DNA of 64,000 bases from Taklimakanibacter sp049323275 (GCA_049323275.1 JBMOOM010000050.1:28340-92339), one strand, 5' to 3'. Shown: positions 17,927 through 27,364, numbered from the stretch's first letter. The notes: a model not told the origin generated them from the sequence alone. Program-made: numbers and translations.

Positions 17927-19061
17927 AGCAAAGACAGAAAAGCGCGAGACCTCGGAAGCCCGCGAGCCCGGCAAGGTCGTAGATCTGCCGGTCGTGCCGA
18001 AGCGGCGCAACAAGCGCAAGCTCCTGCGCATCAGCCTCCTCACCCTGGGCCCGCTGGTGGCCCTGGCCGTGGCCGGCGAGATGTATCTGGCGGGCGGGCG
18101 TTTTGTCGAAACCGACAATGCCTATATCCAGGCCGCGATCATGAATGTCACGACCGACGTGGCGGGCACCGTCGCCGATGTCGCGGTGCATGAGAACGAG
18201 CATGTCGAGAAGGGCGCGCTTCTGTTCAGGCTCGATGACGAGCCCTATCGCATCACGCTGGCCGGCGCCCAGGCGAAGCTCGGCATGGTGCGCAACGACC
18301 TGGTCGCCTTACAGGCGACCTATCGGCAGAATCTCTCTGCCATCGAGCAGGCCAAATCGTCGCTCGATTATGCCCAGGCGACCTATGACCGCCAGCTCAA
18401 TCTGCAGCAGCGCGGCGTCGCCGCCCAGGCCTCCCTCGACCAGGCCCGCCGCGACCTCGACATGGCCAAGGAGCAGATGTCGGGCGCCCAGCGCGCCGCC
18501 GACGCCACCCTGTCGCAGCTCGACGGCAATGCCGATGGACCGGTCGACGATCATCCGCGCATGCTCGAGGCCAAGGCCGAAATCGACAAGGCGCAGCGCG
18601 ATCTGAATCGCGCCACCGTCTATGCGCCATGGTCCGGCACCGTCGCCAATGTCGAGAATCTGCGCGTCGGCTCCTATGTGACGGTCGGCCAGCCGGCGAT
18701 GAGCCTCGTCGCCAGCAACGATCTCTGGGTCGAGGCCAATCCGAAGGAAACCGATCTCACCTATCTCAAGGTGGGTGACGAAGCCGAGGTCAGCGTCGAT
18801 GCCTATCCGGGCAAGACCTGGAAGGCGAAAGTCACGAGTCTCAGCCCCGCGACCGGGTCCGAATTCTCCGTGCTGCCGCCGCAGAACGCCACCGGCAACT
18901 GGGTGAAAGTCGTCCAGCGCGTGCCCGTCAAGCTCGCCATCGAGAACGAAGCCGATGCGCCGCGCCTCACCTCGGGCATGAGCGTCGATGTGTCGATCGA
19001 CACCGGCCATAGCCGCAGCCTGTGGTCGTTGTTCGGCTCGTCGGCTAAGGCTGCGGAGTAA
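17913..19061 (+). CDS. Efflux pump membrane-fusion protein, EmrA/HlyD family
   Basis: About 382 residues from ATG 17913, chosen because GGAGAG lies six bases upstream; an earlier in-frame ATG at 17886 lies within marR. One N-terminal membrane anchor (LLRISLLTLGPLVALAVAGE) is followed by a lipoyl/barrel-sandwich region, a coiled-coil hairpin with many Gln and Ala residues, and a beta-barrel (APWSGTVANVENLRVGSYV). It bridges an inner-membrane transporter to the outer-membrane channel; no TolC-like gene is in the window. It is followed 16 bases later by the MFS partner. Confidence 0.9.
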   Translation: MAAVEAKTEKRETSEAREPGKVVDLPVVPKRRNKRKLLRISLLTLGPLVALAVAGEMYLAGGRFVETDNAYIQAAIMNVTTDVAGTVADVAVHENEHVEKGALLFRLDDEPYRITLAGAQAKLGMVRNDLVALQATYRQNLSAIEQAKSSLDYAQATYDRQLNLQQRGVAAQASLDQARRDLDMAKEQMSGAQRAADATLSQLDGNADGPVDDHPRMLEAKAEIDKAQRDLNRATVYAPWSGTVANVENLRVGSYVTVGQPAMSLVASNDLWVEANPKETDLTYLKVGDEAEVSVDAYPGKTWKAKVTSLSPATGSEFSVLPPQNATGNWVKVVQRVPVKLAIENEADAPRLTSGMSVDVSIDTGHSRSLWSLFGSSAKAAE

Positions 19062-19077
19062 CCCGAGAGAGCTCGCT

Positions 19078-20598
19078 ATGAGCGAAACCGTACAACATCG
19101 AGGCATCATCACGGTGTGCGTGATGCTCGCCACCATCATGCAGGCGCTCGACACGACGATCGCCAATGTCGCGCTGCCCTACATGATGGGCTCGCTCTCG
19201 GCCACCCTCGACCAGATCAACTGGGTCCTCACCTCTTACATCGTCGCCGCCGCCATCATGATTCCGGTGACGGGATTCGTGGTGACGCGTTTCGGCCGCA
19301 AGCCGGTCTTCGTGATCGCCGTCGCCGGCTTCACCGTCGCCTCCGTCCTGTGCGGTCTCGCCACCTCGCTCGAGCAGATGGTGCTCTACCGCCTGCTGCA
19401 GGGCGTGTTCGGCGCCCCGCTGGTGCCGCTGTCGCAATCGGTGCTGCTCGATTCCTATCCGCGCGAGCGGCACGGCTCGGCCATGGCCATCTGGGGTGTC
19501 GGCGTGATGGTCGGTCCGATCCTGGGGCCCACGCTGGGCGGCTGGCTCACCGAATATTACAACTGGCGCTGGGTGTTCTTCATCAACGTGCCGGTCGGCA
19601 TTCTAACCATTGCCGGCCTGATGACCTATCTCTCCGATTCGCCGCGCACCAAGGCGAGCTTCGACTGGACCGGCTTTCTCCTGCTGGCCTTCGCCATCGG
19701 CGGCCTGCAGATGATGCTTGACCGTGGCGAGAATCTCGACTGGTTCTCCTCGGTCGAGATCATGATCGAGGCCGGCATCGCCGTCACCGCCTTCTACATG
19801 TTCATCGTCCACATGATGACGGCGGACAATCCCTTCATCGATCCGAGGATCTTCGCCGACCGCAATTTCTCCATCGGCCTCATCGCCATCTTCATCGTCG
19901 GCATCATCCTGCTCGCCACCATGGCGCTGCTCACCCCGTTCCTGCAGCAGATCATGGGCTATCCGGTGCTGACCGCCGGCCTCGTGATGGCGCCGCGCGG
20001 CATCGGCACCATGGTCGCCATGATGATCGTCGGCCGCGTCATCTCGCGCGTCGATCCGCGATTTCTCTTCGCCTTCGGCCTGGTGCTGATCGCCTTCACT
20101 CTGTGGGAGATGATGTACTACACGACCGACGTGTCGCAGGCGACGATCATCCGAACCGGCATCATACAGGGCGCCGGCCTGGGCTTCGTCTTCGTGCCGC
20201 TGTCGACCATCACTTTCGCCACCCTCGATCCGCGCTATCGCACCCAGGCGACATCCTTGTTCAGCCTGATGCGCAATATCGGCTCGAGCATCGGCATCTC
20301 GATCGTCATCTTCCTTCTGACCCGCAACACCGCGGTCATGCATGCCGATCTCGCCGCCCAGGTGACGCCCTTCAATCTCGGGCTCCATATGCCGGGGCTG
20401 AGCCAGATCTGGGACGTGACGACGTTGTCCGGCAAGGCGGCGCTCAATGCCGAGGTGACGAAGCAGTCGGCCGTCGTCGCTTACGCCAATGACTATCTGC
20501 TGATGATGTATGTGGCGCTCGCCACGCTGCCGCTCGCCTTCCTGCTGTCGAAGCCCTCCAAGCGGGGCGGCGCCGCTCCGGCGGTCGCGGCGGACTGA
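19078..20598 (+). CDS. MFS multidrug efflux transporter, DHA2 family (EmrB-like)
   Basis: About 506 residues, typical for a 14-helix DHA2 exporter. The start ATG 19078 has GAGAGAG upstream. Hallmarks are MQALDTTIANVALPYM (motif D1), the loop motif TRFGRKPV, and motif C-like GVMVGPILGPTLGG. It should drive proton-coupled export of hydrophobic toxicants together with the EmrA-like adaptor. Third gene of the marR-emrA-emrB unit. Confidence 0.92.
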   Translation: MSETVQHRGIITVCVMLATIMQALDTTIANVALPYMMGSLSATLDQINWVLTSYIVAAAIMIPVTGFVVTRFGRKPVFVIAVAGFTVASVLCGLATSLEQMVLYRLLQGVFGAPLVPLSQSVLLDSYPRERHGSAMAIWGVGVMVGPILGPTLGGWLTEYYNWRWVFFINVPVGILTIAGLMTYLSDSPRTKASFDWTGFLLLAFAIGGLQMMLDRGENLDWFSSVEIMIEAGIAVTAFYMFIVHMMTADNPFIDPRIFADRNFSIGLIAIFIVGIILLATMALLTPFLQQIMGYPVLTAGLVMAPRGIGTMVAMMIVGRVISRVDPRFLFAFGLVLIAFTLWEMMYYTTDVSQATIIRTGIIQGAGLGFVFVPLSTITFATLDPRYRTQATSLFSLMRNIGSSIGISIVIFLLTRNTAVMHADLAAQVTPFNLGLHMPGLSQIWDVTTLSGKAALNAEVTKQSAVVAYANDYLLMMYVALATLPLAFLLSKPSKRGGAAPAVAAD

Positions 20599-20610
20599 GC
20601 GCAATCAAAA

Positions 20611-20922
20611 TTACCGCTGCTCGGGCGGAATGTCCCTGATCCGCCGGCTATGCGCCTCGATATCGGCGTGGCTGTAGGACAGCGACATGCGCTTCTGCGA
20701 GGCCGGTCGTTTGGCGAGCGAGAGGCCGGGCCGCCATTCGGTCCTGGGCCGGATCGGCCGCGGCGCGAAGCCGCCGCCGCAATTCGGGCAGACATTGGCG
20801 AGCACATTCTCGGCACAGTCGGCGCAGAAGGTGCATTCATAGGTGCAGATCCGCGCCAGCGGCGAGGCGGGCGGAAGATCCTTGTCGCAATATTCGCAGT
20901 TCGGCCGCAGCTCCAAAGCCAT
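20611..20922 (-). CDS. DUF1272-domain zinc-ribbon protein
   Basis: 103 residues with CEYCDKDLP, CTYECTFCADCAENV and NVCPNCGGGF, which gives enough Cys pairs for two zinc ribbons. This is the DUF1272 pattern; the function of the family is not known to me. The C-terminal third is basic and has no recognised motif. It ends 12 bases from emrB (convergent) and diverges from the GlxA-type regulator. Confidence 0.85.
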   Translation of the reverse strand: MALELRPNCEYCDKDLPPASPLARICTYECTFCADCAENVLANVCPNCGGGFAPRPIRPRTEWRPGLSLAKRPASQKRMSLSYSHADIEAHSRRIRDIPPEQR

Positions 20923-20977
20923 CAGGATGGTCCTCCTTCGTGACAGGGACAGCCTATCCGGCTAAGCTCTGGCGTAA

Positions 20978-21976
20978 ATGCCAAAGAACCCTCGAAATCC
21001 GCCAAAACCCAGGACGGTCGAGATCGTCGTGTTTGCCGATCTCCAGCTCCTCGATGTCGCGGGGCCGTTGCAGGTCTTCGCGTCGGCGAACGACGTGGAG
21101 CGTCAGGCCGGACGTCCGGCGCCATACGCCATCAAGGTCGTGGCGCGCCGCTCGCCGGTGAGCACCTCCGCCGGACTTCCGCTGCTGGCCGCACGCCTCT
21201 CGCCGCCGGGCAAGCCCGTCGACACATTGATCATTGCCGGCGGGTCCAGTGTCCATGACGCCTGTTTGGACAGATCTCTGATCCGCTGGCTCGGCGCACG
21301 GGCGCGCAAGGCGCGACGGGTGGCGTCGGTCTGCACCGGCGCCTTCCTTCTCGGCGCGGCGGGCCTGCTCGACGGCCGGCGCGCCGTGACCCACTGGTCG
21401 GATTGCGAACGTCTCGCCAAGAGCTTCCCGACGGCGCGCGTGGACATGAACGCCATTTTCGTGCGCGACGGCGCGCTCTGGACCTCGGCCGGCGTCACCG
21501 CCGGCATCGATATGTCGCTCGCTCTCGTCGAGGAGGATGTCGGTCACGCGGCCGCCGCCGCGGTCGCGCGCGAGCTCGTGGTATTTCTCAGGCGCCCGGG
21601 CGGTCAGGCGCAATTCTCGGCCGTGCTGGGCTTCCAGGCGCAAAACGACACGTTCGACGAACTGCATGGCTGGATGGCCGGGCATCTCGCCGAGGATCTG
21701 TCGGTCCCGGCGCTCGCACGGCGCACCGGCATGAGCGAGCGCAGCCTGTTGCGGCACTACCGGGCTCAAATGGGCGTCACGCCGGCGCGCGCCGTCGAGA
21801 AGATGCGGGTCGAAGCCGCCTGCCAGCTGCTCGCCACGACACGCGATCCCATAAAGCGGATCGCGCGGCGCTGCGGCTTCGGATCGGAGGAGACGATGCG
21901 GCGCAGCTTCTTCCGCCAGATGGCAGTCGCGCCCCATGACTACCGGGGGCGCTTTTCGTCGCCGGCAGAGCCTTGA
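20978..21976 (+). CDS. GlxA-type transcriptional regulator (DJ-1/PfpI plus AraC domain)
   Basis: 332 residues. The N-terminal half is a DJ-1/PfpI-like domain (VVFADLQLLDVAGPLQVF, the nucleophile-elbow region SVCTGAFLLGAAGLL retained with Cys). The C-terminal half is an AraC helix-turn-helix with two helices (LARRTGMSERSLLRHYR and IARRCGFGSEETMRRSF). Such proteins control amine and amino-acid degradation in several bacteria (GbdR, ArgR, CdhR belong here). It is a single gene without an obvious target beside it. Confidence 0.9.
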   Translation: MPKNPRNPPKPRTVEIVVFADLQLLDVAGPLQVFASANDVERQAGRPAPYAIKVVARRSPVSTSAGLPLLAARLSPPGKPVDTLIIAGGSSVHDACLDRSLIRWLGARARKARRVASVCTGAFLLGAAGLLDGRRAVTHWSDCERLAKSFPTARVDMNAIFVRDGALWTSAGVTAGIDMSLALVEEDVGHAAAAAVARELVVFLRRPGGQAQFSAVLGFQAQNDTFDELHGWMAGHLAEDLSVPALARRTGMSERSLLRHYRAQMGVTPARAVEKMRVEAACQLLATTRDPIKRIARRCGFGSEETMRRSFFRQMAVAPHDYRGRFSSPAEP

Positions 21977-21982
21977 TGAGTC

Positions 21983-23143
21983 TCAGCGCCCCTGCACGAG
22001 CCGCAACTGCGCTTCGTCGCTGCCGATTTTCGCCGGCTCCTCGACATCGAGCTGCTCGATGCGCATGCCGCGCTTGGTGATCTTGTCGGCCGAGAGGCCG
22101 AGCTTTTCGAGATCGCTGTTCGCCTGACCGAAATGGCGCTGCAGGTCGAGCACCCGGTCCTTGAGCCGGCCGACATCCTCGAGCAGCCGCGCCACCTCGA
22201 CCTTGATGACGCCCGCCTGCTCGCGCATGCGCGCATCCTTGAAGATCGCCTGCATGGTCTGGATCAGCAGCATCAGCACATTGGGCGAGGCGATGATGAC
22301 GCGCTCGCGGTGCGCCTTCTGCAGCACATCCTCGAAGCGTTCATAGAGATCGGCATAGATCGATTCCGACGGCACGAACATGATCGCCGTCTCATGCGTC
22401 TCGCCGGCGATGAGATATTTGCCGGCGATGTCCTTCACATGCTGGGTGACGTCGCGCCGCAGCCGCGTCTCGGCGGCGCGGATCTCGGCCTCGCCGGTCG
22501 CCACTTTCAACGCGTTGAAAGCCTCGAGCGGGAATTTCGCGTCGAGCACCAGGCGCAATTCGGATTCGGGCAGCTTGATCGTGCAGTCGGGCCTGGAGCC
22601 GTTCGACAGGGTCGACTGGAACTCATAGGCATTGGCATGCAGGCCGTCGCGGATGATCGCTTCCATGCGGGCCTGTCCGTAAGCGCCGCGCGCCTGCTTG
22701 TTGGCGAGGATGTCCTTGAGCGAGATCATCTCGGAGGAAAGCTGGGTCAGATTGGCCTGCGCCGTATCGATGACCGCCAGCCGCTCATAGAGATGCTTCA
22801 GCGACTGATGGGTACGCTCAGCCTGCTCATTGAGGCCGCGGCCGACCCGGTGGCTCACCTGGTCGAGGCGCTCATCGAGCGTGCGCGCCAGATGCTGCTG
22901 TCCGCTCGCCGCCTGATCGGTGAAGCTGCGGAGCTGGCCCGCCATCTCGGCCAGGCGGAATTCGAGATCGGACGCCCGGCGCAGGGTTTCAAGGCTTTCC
23001 TCGCGCCGCTGCTTCTGGCCACGCCATGCCATCACCGCCGTGACGATGAGGAGAATGAAGGCCAAGGCGGCGGCGGCGAGCAGGATCTGCCCCAGGCTGA
23101 AGGCCTGGCCGCCGATCTGGAGAACGGTCTGGTCGAGGGTCAT
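21983..23143 (-). CDS. rmuC: DNA recombination protein RmuC
   Basis: 386 residues from ATG 23143 (MTLDQTVLQ); an in-frame start 69 bases further upstream lacks support. A single membrane helix near residues 20-40 is followed by a long coiled coil and the RmuC domain (DCTIKLPESELRLVLDAKFPLEAF and the IASPNVLMLLIQTMQAIF block). RmuC proteins are thought to limit inversions between repeats. Convergent with the GlxA-type gene, seven bases away. Confidence 0.93.
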   Translation of the reverse strand: MTLDQTVLQIGGQAFSLGQILLAAAALAFILLIVTAVMAWRGQKQRREESLETLRRASDLEFRLAEMAGQLRSFTDQAASGQQHLARTLDERLDQVSHRVGRGLNEQAERTHQSLKHLYERLAVIDTAQANLTQLSSEMISLKDILANKQARGAYGQARMEAIIRDGLHANAYEFQSTLSNGSRPDCTIKLPESELRLVLDAKFPLEAFNALKVATGEAEIRAAETRLRRDVTQHVKDIAGKYLIAGETHETAIMFVPSESIYADLYERFEDVLQKAHRERVIIASPNVLMLLIQTMQAIFKDARMREQAGVIKVEVARLLEDVGRLKDRVLDLQRHFGQANSDLEKLGLSADKITKRGMRIEQLDVEEPAKIGSDEAQLRLVQGR

Positions 23144-23259
23144 GACCCATCTTACGCGATTCGGGTCCTCAAATACAAAACAAGAACGCTCTTCAATCAC
23201 CGCAACTGTCATAAAGCCGGCAGGATTTGGGGTAACATGGGAGCAGAAGGAGACCTGCC

Positions 23260-23667
23260 ATGCTGCGCCCCCTGTTTCTGTCTCTGACGCTGATATTTGC
23301 GGCTTCCGGCGCCGGCGCGGCGGAGATCGCCGGCCGCTATGTGCTGGAAAAGGTCGAGCAGGGCTTCCTCCGGCTCGATTCGCAGACCGGGGTGATGTCG
23401 CTGTGCGCCGCTCCGTCGGGGGTATGGGAATGCCGCCCCGTCAGGGACGAAGGCCTTGATGCAAATGAGCAATTGGCCCGTTTGCGGGACGAGAATGAAG
23501 GCCTTAGGAAGCGCCTGGCCGAGCTTGAGAAGGGCGGCACGACGACCAAGCTGCCGAGCGACCAGGAAGTCGACCGCATGATGGACATCTTCGGCAAGAT
23601 GTTCGACCGTTTCCTCGATTTCGCCCGCGAGATGGACGGCAAGGAGAAGAGCGGCACGTCGCTCTGA
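23260..23667 (+). CDS. Small secreted coiled-coil protein of unknown function
   Basis: 135 residues. A clear Sec signal peptide (LFLSLTLIFAASGAGA, cleavage near residue 21) precedes a mature part with GRYVLEKVEQGFLRLDSQTG, two Cys residues that could form a disulphide (SLCAAPSGVWECRP), a short coiled coil (EQLARLRDENEGLRKRLAELEKG region) and a charged C-terminus. The GRYxLxxVxxGFxRLDxxTG opening recurs in small periplasmic alphaproteobacterial proteins. Function not recognised. It diverges from rmuC. Confidence 0.72.
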   Translation: MLRPLFLSLTLIFAASGAGAAEIAGRYVLEKVEQGFLRLDSQTGVMSLCAAPSGVWECRPVRDEGLDANEQLARLRDENEGLRKRLAELEKGGTTTKLPSDQEVDRMMDIFGKMFDRFLDFAREMDGKEKSGTSL

Positions 23668-23757
23668 TTTTTTTCGACGAATCTTACCTTAGGACAGACC
23701 GGCGGTGAATCTCCCTTCGCCCTGAAGGCCTTAGCGCGATTCATCGCGCCTCTCCCA

Positions 23758-23772
23758 AAAGTGTCGACATAT
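23758..23772. promoter_or_regulatory. Direct repeat copy 1 (operator candidate)
   Basis: Copy 1 of the 15-mer AAAGTGTCGACATAT. The core TGTCGACA is itself a perfect 8-bp palindrome. The second copy starts exactly 63 bases later (six helical turns), and a reversed half-site ATATGTC lies between them at 23803-23809. Located about 105-120 bases before the GTG of the PrpD-family gene. A GntR/FCD regulator ends this operon and is the natural candidate to bind. Confidence 0.6.
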
Positions 23773-23820
23773 TATGCGATGCAGGCGATTATTTTCTGGC
23801 ATATATGTCTCTCTGGCCAT

Positions 23821-23835
23821 AAAGTGTCGACATAT
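23821..23835. promoter_or_regulatory. Direct repeat copy 2 (operator candidate)
   Basis: Identical to the copy at 23758-23772, ending 42 bases before the GTG start of the PrpD-family gene. Helical phasing of the two copies suggests co-operative binding of one regulator. Confidence 0.6.
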
Positions 23836-23877
23836 CGGGCGCCTGGGCGGCCCGCAATCAGGGGGAGGGGCGGTTTA

Positions 23878-25329
23878 GTGTCTGTTTCGATCAATAATGA
23901 GCGTCCGGCGCCGGATGGCGTGCTTGTCGATATTGCCGACTATGTCTTGAATTATCGGATTGACAGCGCGCTCGCCTATGAAACGGCGCGCAACTGCCTG
24001 ATCGACACGCTGGGCTGCGGTCTCGAGGCGCTCGACTACCCGGCCTGCACCAAGCTTCTGGGACCGGTCGTTGCCGGTACCATCGTGCCCAATGGCGCGC
24101 GTGTGCCGGGCACGCCCTATCAGCTCGATCCCATCCAGGCCGCCTTCAATATCGGCACGATGATCCGCTGGCTCGACTTCAATGATTGCTGGCTCGCGGC
24201 CGAATGGGGCCATCCATCCGACAATCTCGGCGGCATCCTTGCCGTCGCCGACTGGCTGTCGCGCACCGCGGTCGCTGCCGGACGCCCGCCGCTGACGATG
24301 CGCGACGTCCTCACCGCGATGATCAAGGCGCATGAGATCCAGGGCTGCATCGCGCTCGAGAATTCCTTCAACAAGGTCGGCATCGACCATGTGATCCTCG
24401 TCAAGCTCGCCTCGACCGCCGTCGTCTCGGGCCTTCTCGGCCTCAGCCGCGACGAGATCATCAACGCCCTCTCGCTCGTCTTCGTCGACGGCCAGGCGCT
24501 GCGCACCTATCGCCACGCCCCCAATGCCGGTTCTCGCAAGAGCTGGGCGGCGGGCGATGCGACGAGCCGCGCCGTCCGCCTGGCGCTCACCGCGAGGACC
24601 GGCGAGATGGGTTATCCCTCGGCTCTCACCGCCAAGACCTGGGGCTTCTACGACGTCTCCTTCCGCGGCCAGCCCTTCCGCTTCCAGCGCCCCTATGGCT
24701 CCTATGTCATGGAGAATGTGCTGTTCAAGATCTCCTATCCGGCCGAATTCCACGCCCAGACCGCCGTCGAGGCGGCGATGGCGCTGCATGACCAGCTGAA
24801 GCGGATGGGCCGCAGCAGCGACGACATCGCCGTGGTCCGCATCCGCACCCATGAGGCGGCGATCCGCATCATCGACAAGCGCGGGCCGCTGCACAATCCG
24901 GCCGATCGCGATCACACGATGCAATATATGGTCGCCATAGCGTTGATTTTCGGGCGCCTGACCGCCGCCGACTACGAAGACGGGATCGCCGCCGATCCGC
25001 GCATCGACGCCTTGCGCGCCAGGATGGAATGTATCGAGGACGAGGCCTTCACGCGCGATTATCACGATCCCGACAAGCGCTCGATCTCCAACGCGATGAC
25101 GGTGACGCTCGCCGACGGCATCGTTCTGCCCGAGATCATGGTCGAATATCCGATCGGCCATAAGCGCCGCCGCGCCGACGGCATCCCGCTGCTCGAGGCG
25201 AAGTTCCGCACCAACCTGGCGCGCCGCTTCGTCGACAAGCGCCAGCGCCAGATTCTCGACGTCTCGCTCGACCAGGAGCGGCTCGAGGCCATGGCCGTCA
25301 ATGACTATGTCGATCTGTATGTGAGCTGA
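23878..25329 (+). CDS. MmgE/PrpD-family protein (2-methylcitrate dehydratase-like)
   Basis: 483 residues from the GTG at 23878, chosen because GGGGAGGGG lies just upstream and because PrpD proteins begin at a DIADYVLNY-like segment; the frame is open 39 codons further but that part is promoter-like. It matches the PrpD layout: ARNCLIDTLGCGLEAL near the N-terminus, MIRWLDFNDCWLAAEWGHPSDNLGG around residue 100, and SYPAEFHAQTAVEAAM. The family dehydrates 2-methylcitrate and related hydroxyacids. First gene of an operon with a lyase and a TctCBA transporter; no methylcitrate synthase is present. Confidence 0.9.
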   Translation: MSVSINNERPAPDGVLVDIADYVLNYRIDSALAYETARNCLIDTLGCGLEALDYPACTKLLGPVVAGTIVPNGARVPGTPYQLDPIQAAFNIGTMIRWLDFNDCWLAAEWGHPSDNLGGILAVADWLSRTAVAAGRPPLTMRDVLTAMIKAHEIQGCIALENSFNKVGIDHVILVKLASTAVVSGLLGLSRDEIINALSLVFVDGQALRTYRHAPNAGSRKSWAAGDATSRAVRLALTARTGEMGYPSALTAKTWGFYDVSFRGQPFRFQRPYGSYVMENVLFKISYPAEFHAQTAVEAAMALHDQLKRMGRSSDDIAVVRIRTHEAAIRIIDKRGPLHNPADRDHTMQYMVAIALIFGRLTAADYEDGIAADPRIDALRARMECIEDEAFTRDYHDPDKRSISNAMTVTLADGIVLPEIMVEYPIGHKRRRADGIPLLEAKFRTNLARRFVDKRQRQILDVSLDQERLEAMAVNDYVDLYVS

Positions 25330-25338
25330 GAAAGGACC

Positions 25339-26268
25339 ATGCCGTATCTTCTCGGAACCGAAATTCCGGCCGAGCCCGCGGGCGAGCGCTTCCGCGCGCT
25401 CGTCGAGGCGGGCGGCATCGTCCGGATGCCGGGCGCCCATAATGGCATGGCCGCACTTCAGGCGAAGGCTGCCGGCTTCAAGGCGCTTTATCTTTCGGGC
25501 GCGGCGATGACCGCCTCGATGGGATTGCCCGATCTCGGCATCATCACGGTGGACGAGGTCGCTTTCTTCATCCGCCAGATCGTGCGCGCTTCTGGTCTGC
25601 CCGTCCTGGTCGATGGCGACACCGGCTATGGCGAGGCCCTGAATGTGATGCATATGGTGCGCGTCTTCGAGGACGCGGGCGCCGGCGCCGTGCAGATCGA
25701 GGATCAGCTGCTCCCCAAGAAATGCGGCCATCTCAATGACAAGAAGCTGGCCGAGGCTGAAGACATGGCAGCGAAGGTTGCCGCGGCGCGGCGCGCCCGC
25801 CGTCACCTTTACATCATCGCGCGCACCGACGCGGCGGCGAGCGAGGGGATCGATGGCGCCGTGGCGCGCGCCAGGCTTTATCTCGAGGCGGGCGCCGATG
25901 CGATCTTCCCCGAGGCGCTGACCTCGGCCGAGATGTTCCGCGAATTCGCAAGGCGCATGCCGGGCGTGAAGCTGCTCGCCAATATGACCGAGTTCGGCCG
26001 TACGCCCTTTTTCACGGCGTCCGAGTTCGAGGAGATGGGCTACCGGATGGTGATCTGGCCGGTGTCCTCGTTGCGTGTCGCCAACAAGGCGCAGGAGAAG
26101 CTCTATGCCGCTCTCGCCCGGGACGGCGGCACGTTTGCGATGATCGACGAGATGCAGACGCGCGCCGAGCTCTATCAGGCCATTGGGCTTGCCGGCTATG
26201 AAGCGCTCGATGCCTCGATCGTCGCGACCATCACGCCCGAAAGCATGCCGCAGCGCAAGCAACCATAA
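25339..26268 (+). CDS. Isocitrate lyase/PEP mutase-family protein (methylisocitrate-lyase-like)
   Basis: 309 residues. Mg-binding DGDTGYGEALN lies near residues 92-102 and the catalytic-Cys motif KKCGH at about 127-131, with Cys129. It corresponds to the KRCGH of PrpB. The enzyme should cleave a 2-hydroxy-tricarboxylate or dimethylmalate-type acid to pyruvate/glyoxylate plus a dicarboxylate. It follows the PrpD-like gene by nine bases. Alternatives within the family are 2,3-dimethylmalate lyase and oxaloacetate decarboxylase-like proteins. Confidence 0.88.
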   Translation: MPYLLGTEIPAEPAGERFRALVEAGGIVRMPGAHNGMAALQAKAAGFKALYLSGAAMTASMGLPDLGIITVDEVAFFIRQIVRASGLPVLVDGDTGYGEALNVMHMVRVFEDAGAGAVQIEDQLLPKKCGHLNDKKLAEAEDMAAKVAAARRARRHLYIIARTDAAASEGIDGAVARARLYLEAGADAIFPEALTSAEMFREFARRMPGVKLLANMTEFGRTPFFTASEFEEMGYRMVIWPVSSLRVANKAQEKLYAALARDGGTFAMIDEMQTRAELYQAIGLAGYEALDASIVATITPESMPQRKQP

Positions 26269-26350
26269 CGACCTCCGCGCCTGGCGCGGCAACAAGATGA
26301 CCAGCCTAGGACAGTCCAAAGGCGGCACGAAAACAAAAGATGAGGAGACG

Positions 26351-27301
26351 ATGCTCAAAAGATCCTTTCTGACCGGTGTTATCGCGCTGGCTTTCAGCGC
26401 AGGCCTTGCCGCGGCCGAACCCGCGAAAGTCCTGATCCCGGCCAATCCCGGCGGCGGCTGGGACGGCGCCGGCCGCGAGACCATGGCGGCCTTCAACAAG
26501 TCCGGCGTCTTCACCGACGGTGTGTCCTTCACCAATAAAGGCGGCGCCGCCGGCACCATCGGACTGGCGGAGTTCGTGCGCACCGCCGAGGGCGACGACA
26601 ACGCGCTTCTGGTGACGGGCGTCATCATGGTGGGCGGCGCCATCAGCAACAAGACGCCGGTCTCGCTCGACAACACCACGCCCCTGGCGCGCATGACCAA
26701 CGAATATAATGCGATCGCGGTCCCGGCCGACTCGCCGATCAAGACGCCGCAGGACTTCCTGGCGGCGCTCAAGGCCGATCCGGGCGCCTTGTCGGTCGGC
26801 GGCGGTTCCGCCGGCGGCGTCGATCACGTGCTGCTGGCGCTGCTCGCCAAGCAGGCGGGGGCGCCGGTCGACAAGATCAATTTCGTCTCCTTCTCGGGCG
26901 GCGAGATCCTGGCGGCGTTGGGCGGCGGCAAGATCAAGGCCGCGATCTCGGGCGCCTCGGAGTTCCGCGACTTCGCCAAATCGGGGCGCATCCGCCTCAT
27001 CGCCGTCACCGGCCCGGCGCGGGTCGAGGGCCTCGACGTGCCGACCCTGAAGGATTCGGGCATTCCGATCGAAATCGGCAATTGGCGCGGTTTCGTCGGC
27101 GCGCCCGGCATGAGTGATGCGGGCCGCAAGACCTGGCTCGACCGCTTCGAGAAGCTGCATGCGAGCGATGCCTGGAAAGAGGCGCTCAAGACGCATGGTT
27201 GGGAAGACGCCTATCTCGCCGGCGACGAGTTCAAGGCCTTCATCAAATCCGAAGAAGCCAATTGGACGACCGCGCTCAAGGATGTCGGTATCCTGAAGTG
27301 A
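26351..27301 (+). CDS. tctC: Tripartite tricarboxylate transporter substrate-binding protein
   Basis: 316 residues from ATG 26351 with GAGGAGA upstream; an in-frame region before it lies inside the lyase gene and is not used. A Sec signal peptide (SFLTGVIALAFSAGLAAA) precedes the mature Bug/TctC fold, with the VLIPANPGGGWDGAGR loop that contacts carboxylates. Periplasmic receptor for the TctAB permease encoded next. Carboxylate specificity unknown; the two enzymes upstream point to a branched tricarboxylate. Confidence 0.92.
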   Translation: MLKRSFLTGVIALAFSAGLAAAEPAKVLIPANPGGGWDGAGRETMAAFNKSGVFTDGVSFTNKGGAAGTIGLAEFVRTAEGDDNALLVTGVIMVGGAISNKTPVSLDNTTPLARMTNEYNAIAVPADSPIKTPQDFLAALKADPGALSVGGGSAGGVDHVLLALLAKQAGAPVDKINFVSFSGGEILAALGGGKIKAAISGASEFRDFAKSGRIRLIAVTGPARVEGLDVPTLKDSGIPIEIGNWRGFVGAPGMSDAGRKTWLDRFEKLHASDAWKEALKTHGWEDAYLAGDEFKAFIKSEEANWTTALKDVGILK

Positions 27302-27364
27302 TCTCGATGCCCCGCCGGATCGTATCGGCGGGGCGATCCTTCAGGTGGAGTGACAGGAGCCGTC

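Noticed and set aside
23761..23877. N-terminal extension of the PrpD-like protein
   Set aside because: The frame is open, but the segment holds both copies of the 15-bp direct repeat, and the GTG at 23878 has the good ribosome site and gives the family length.
23875..26772. A 965-codon open frame on the minus strand
   Set aside because: Antisense to the PrpD-like and lyase genes, which carry the family motifs. His/Arg/Gly-rich translation typical of a shadow.
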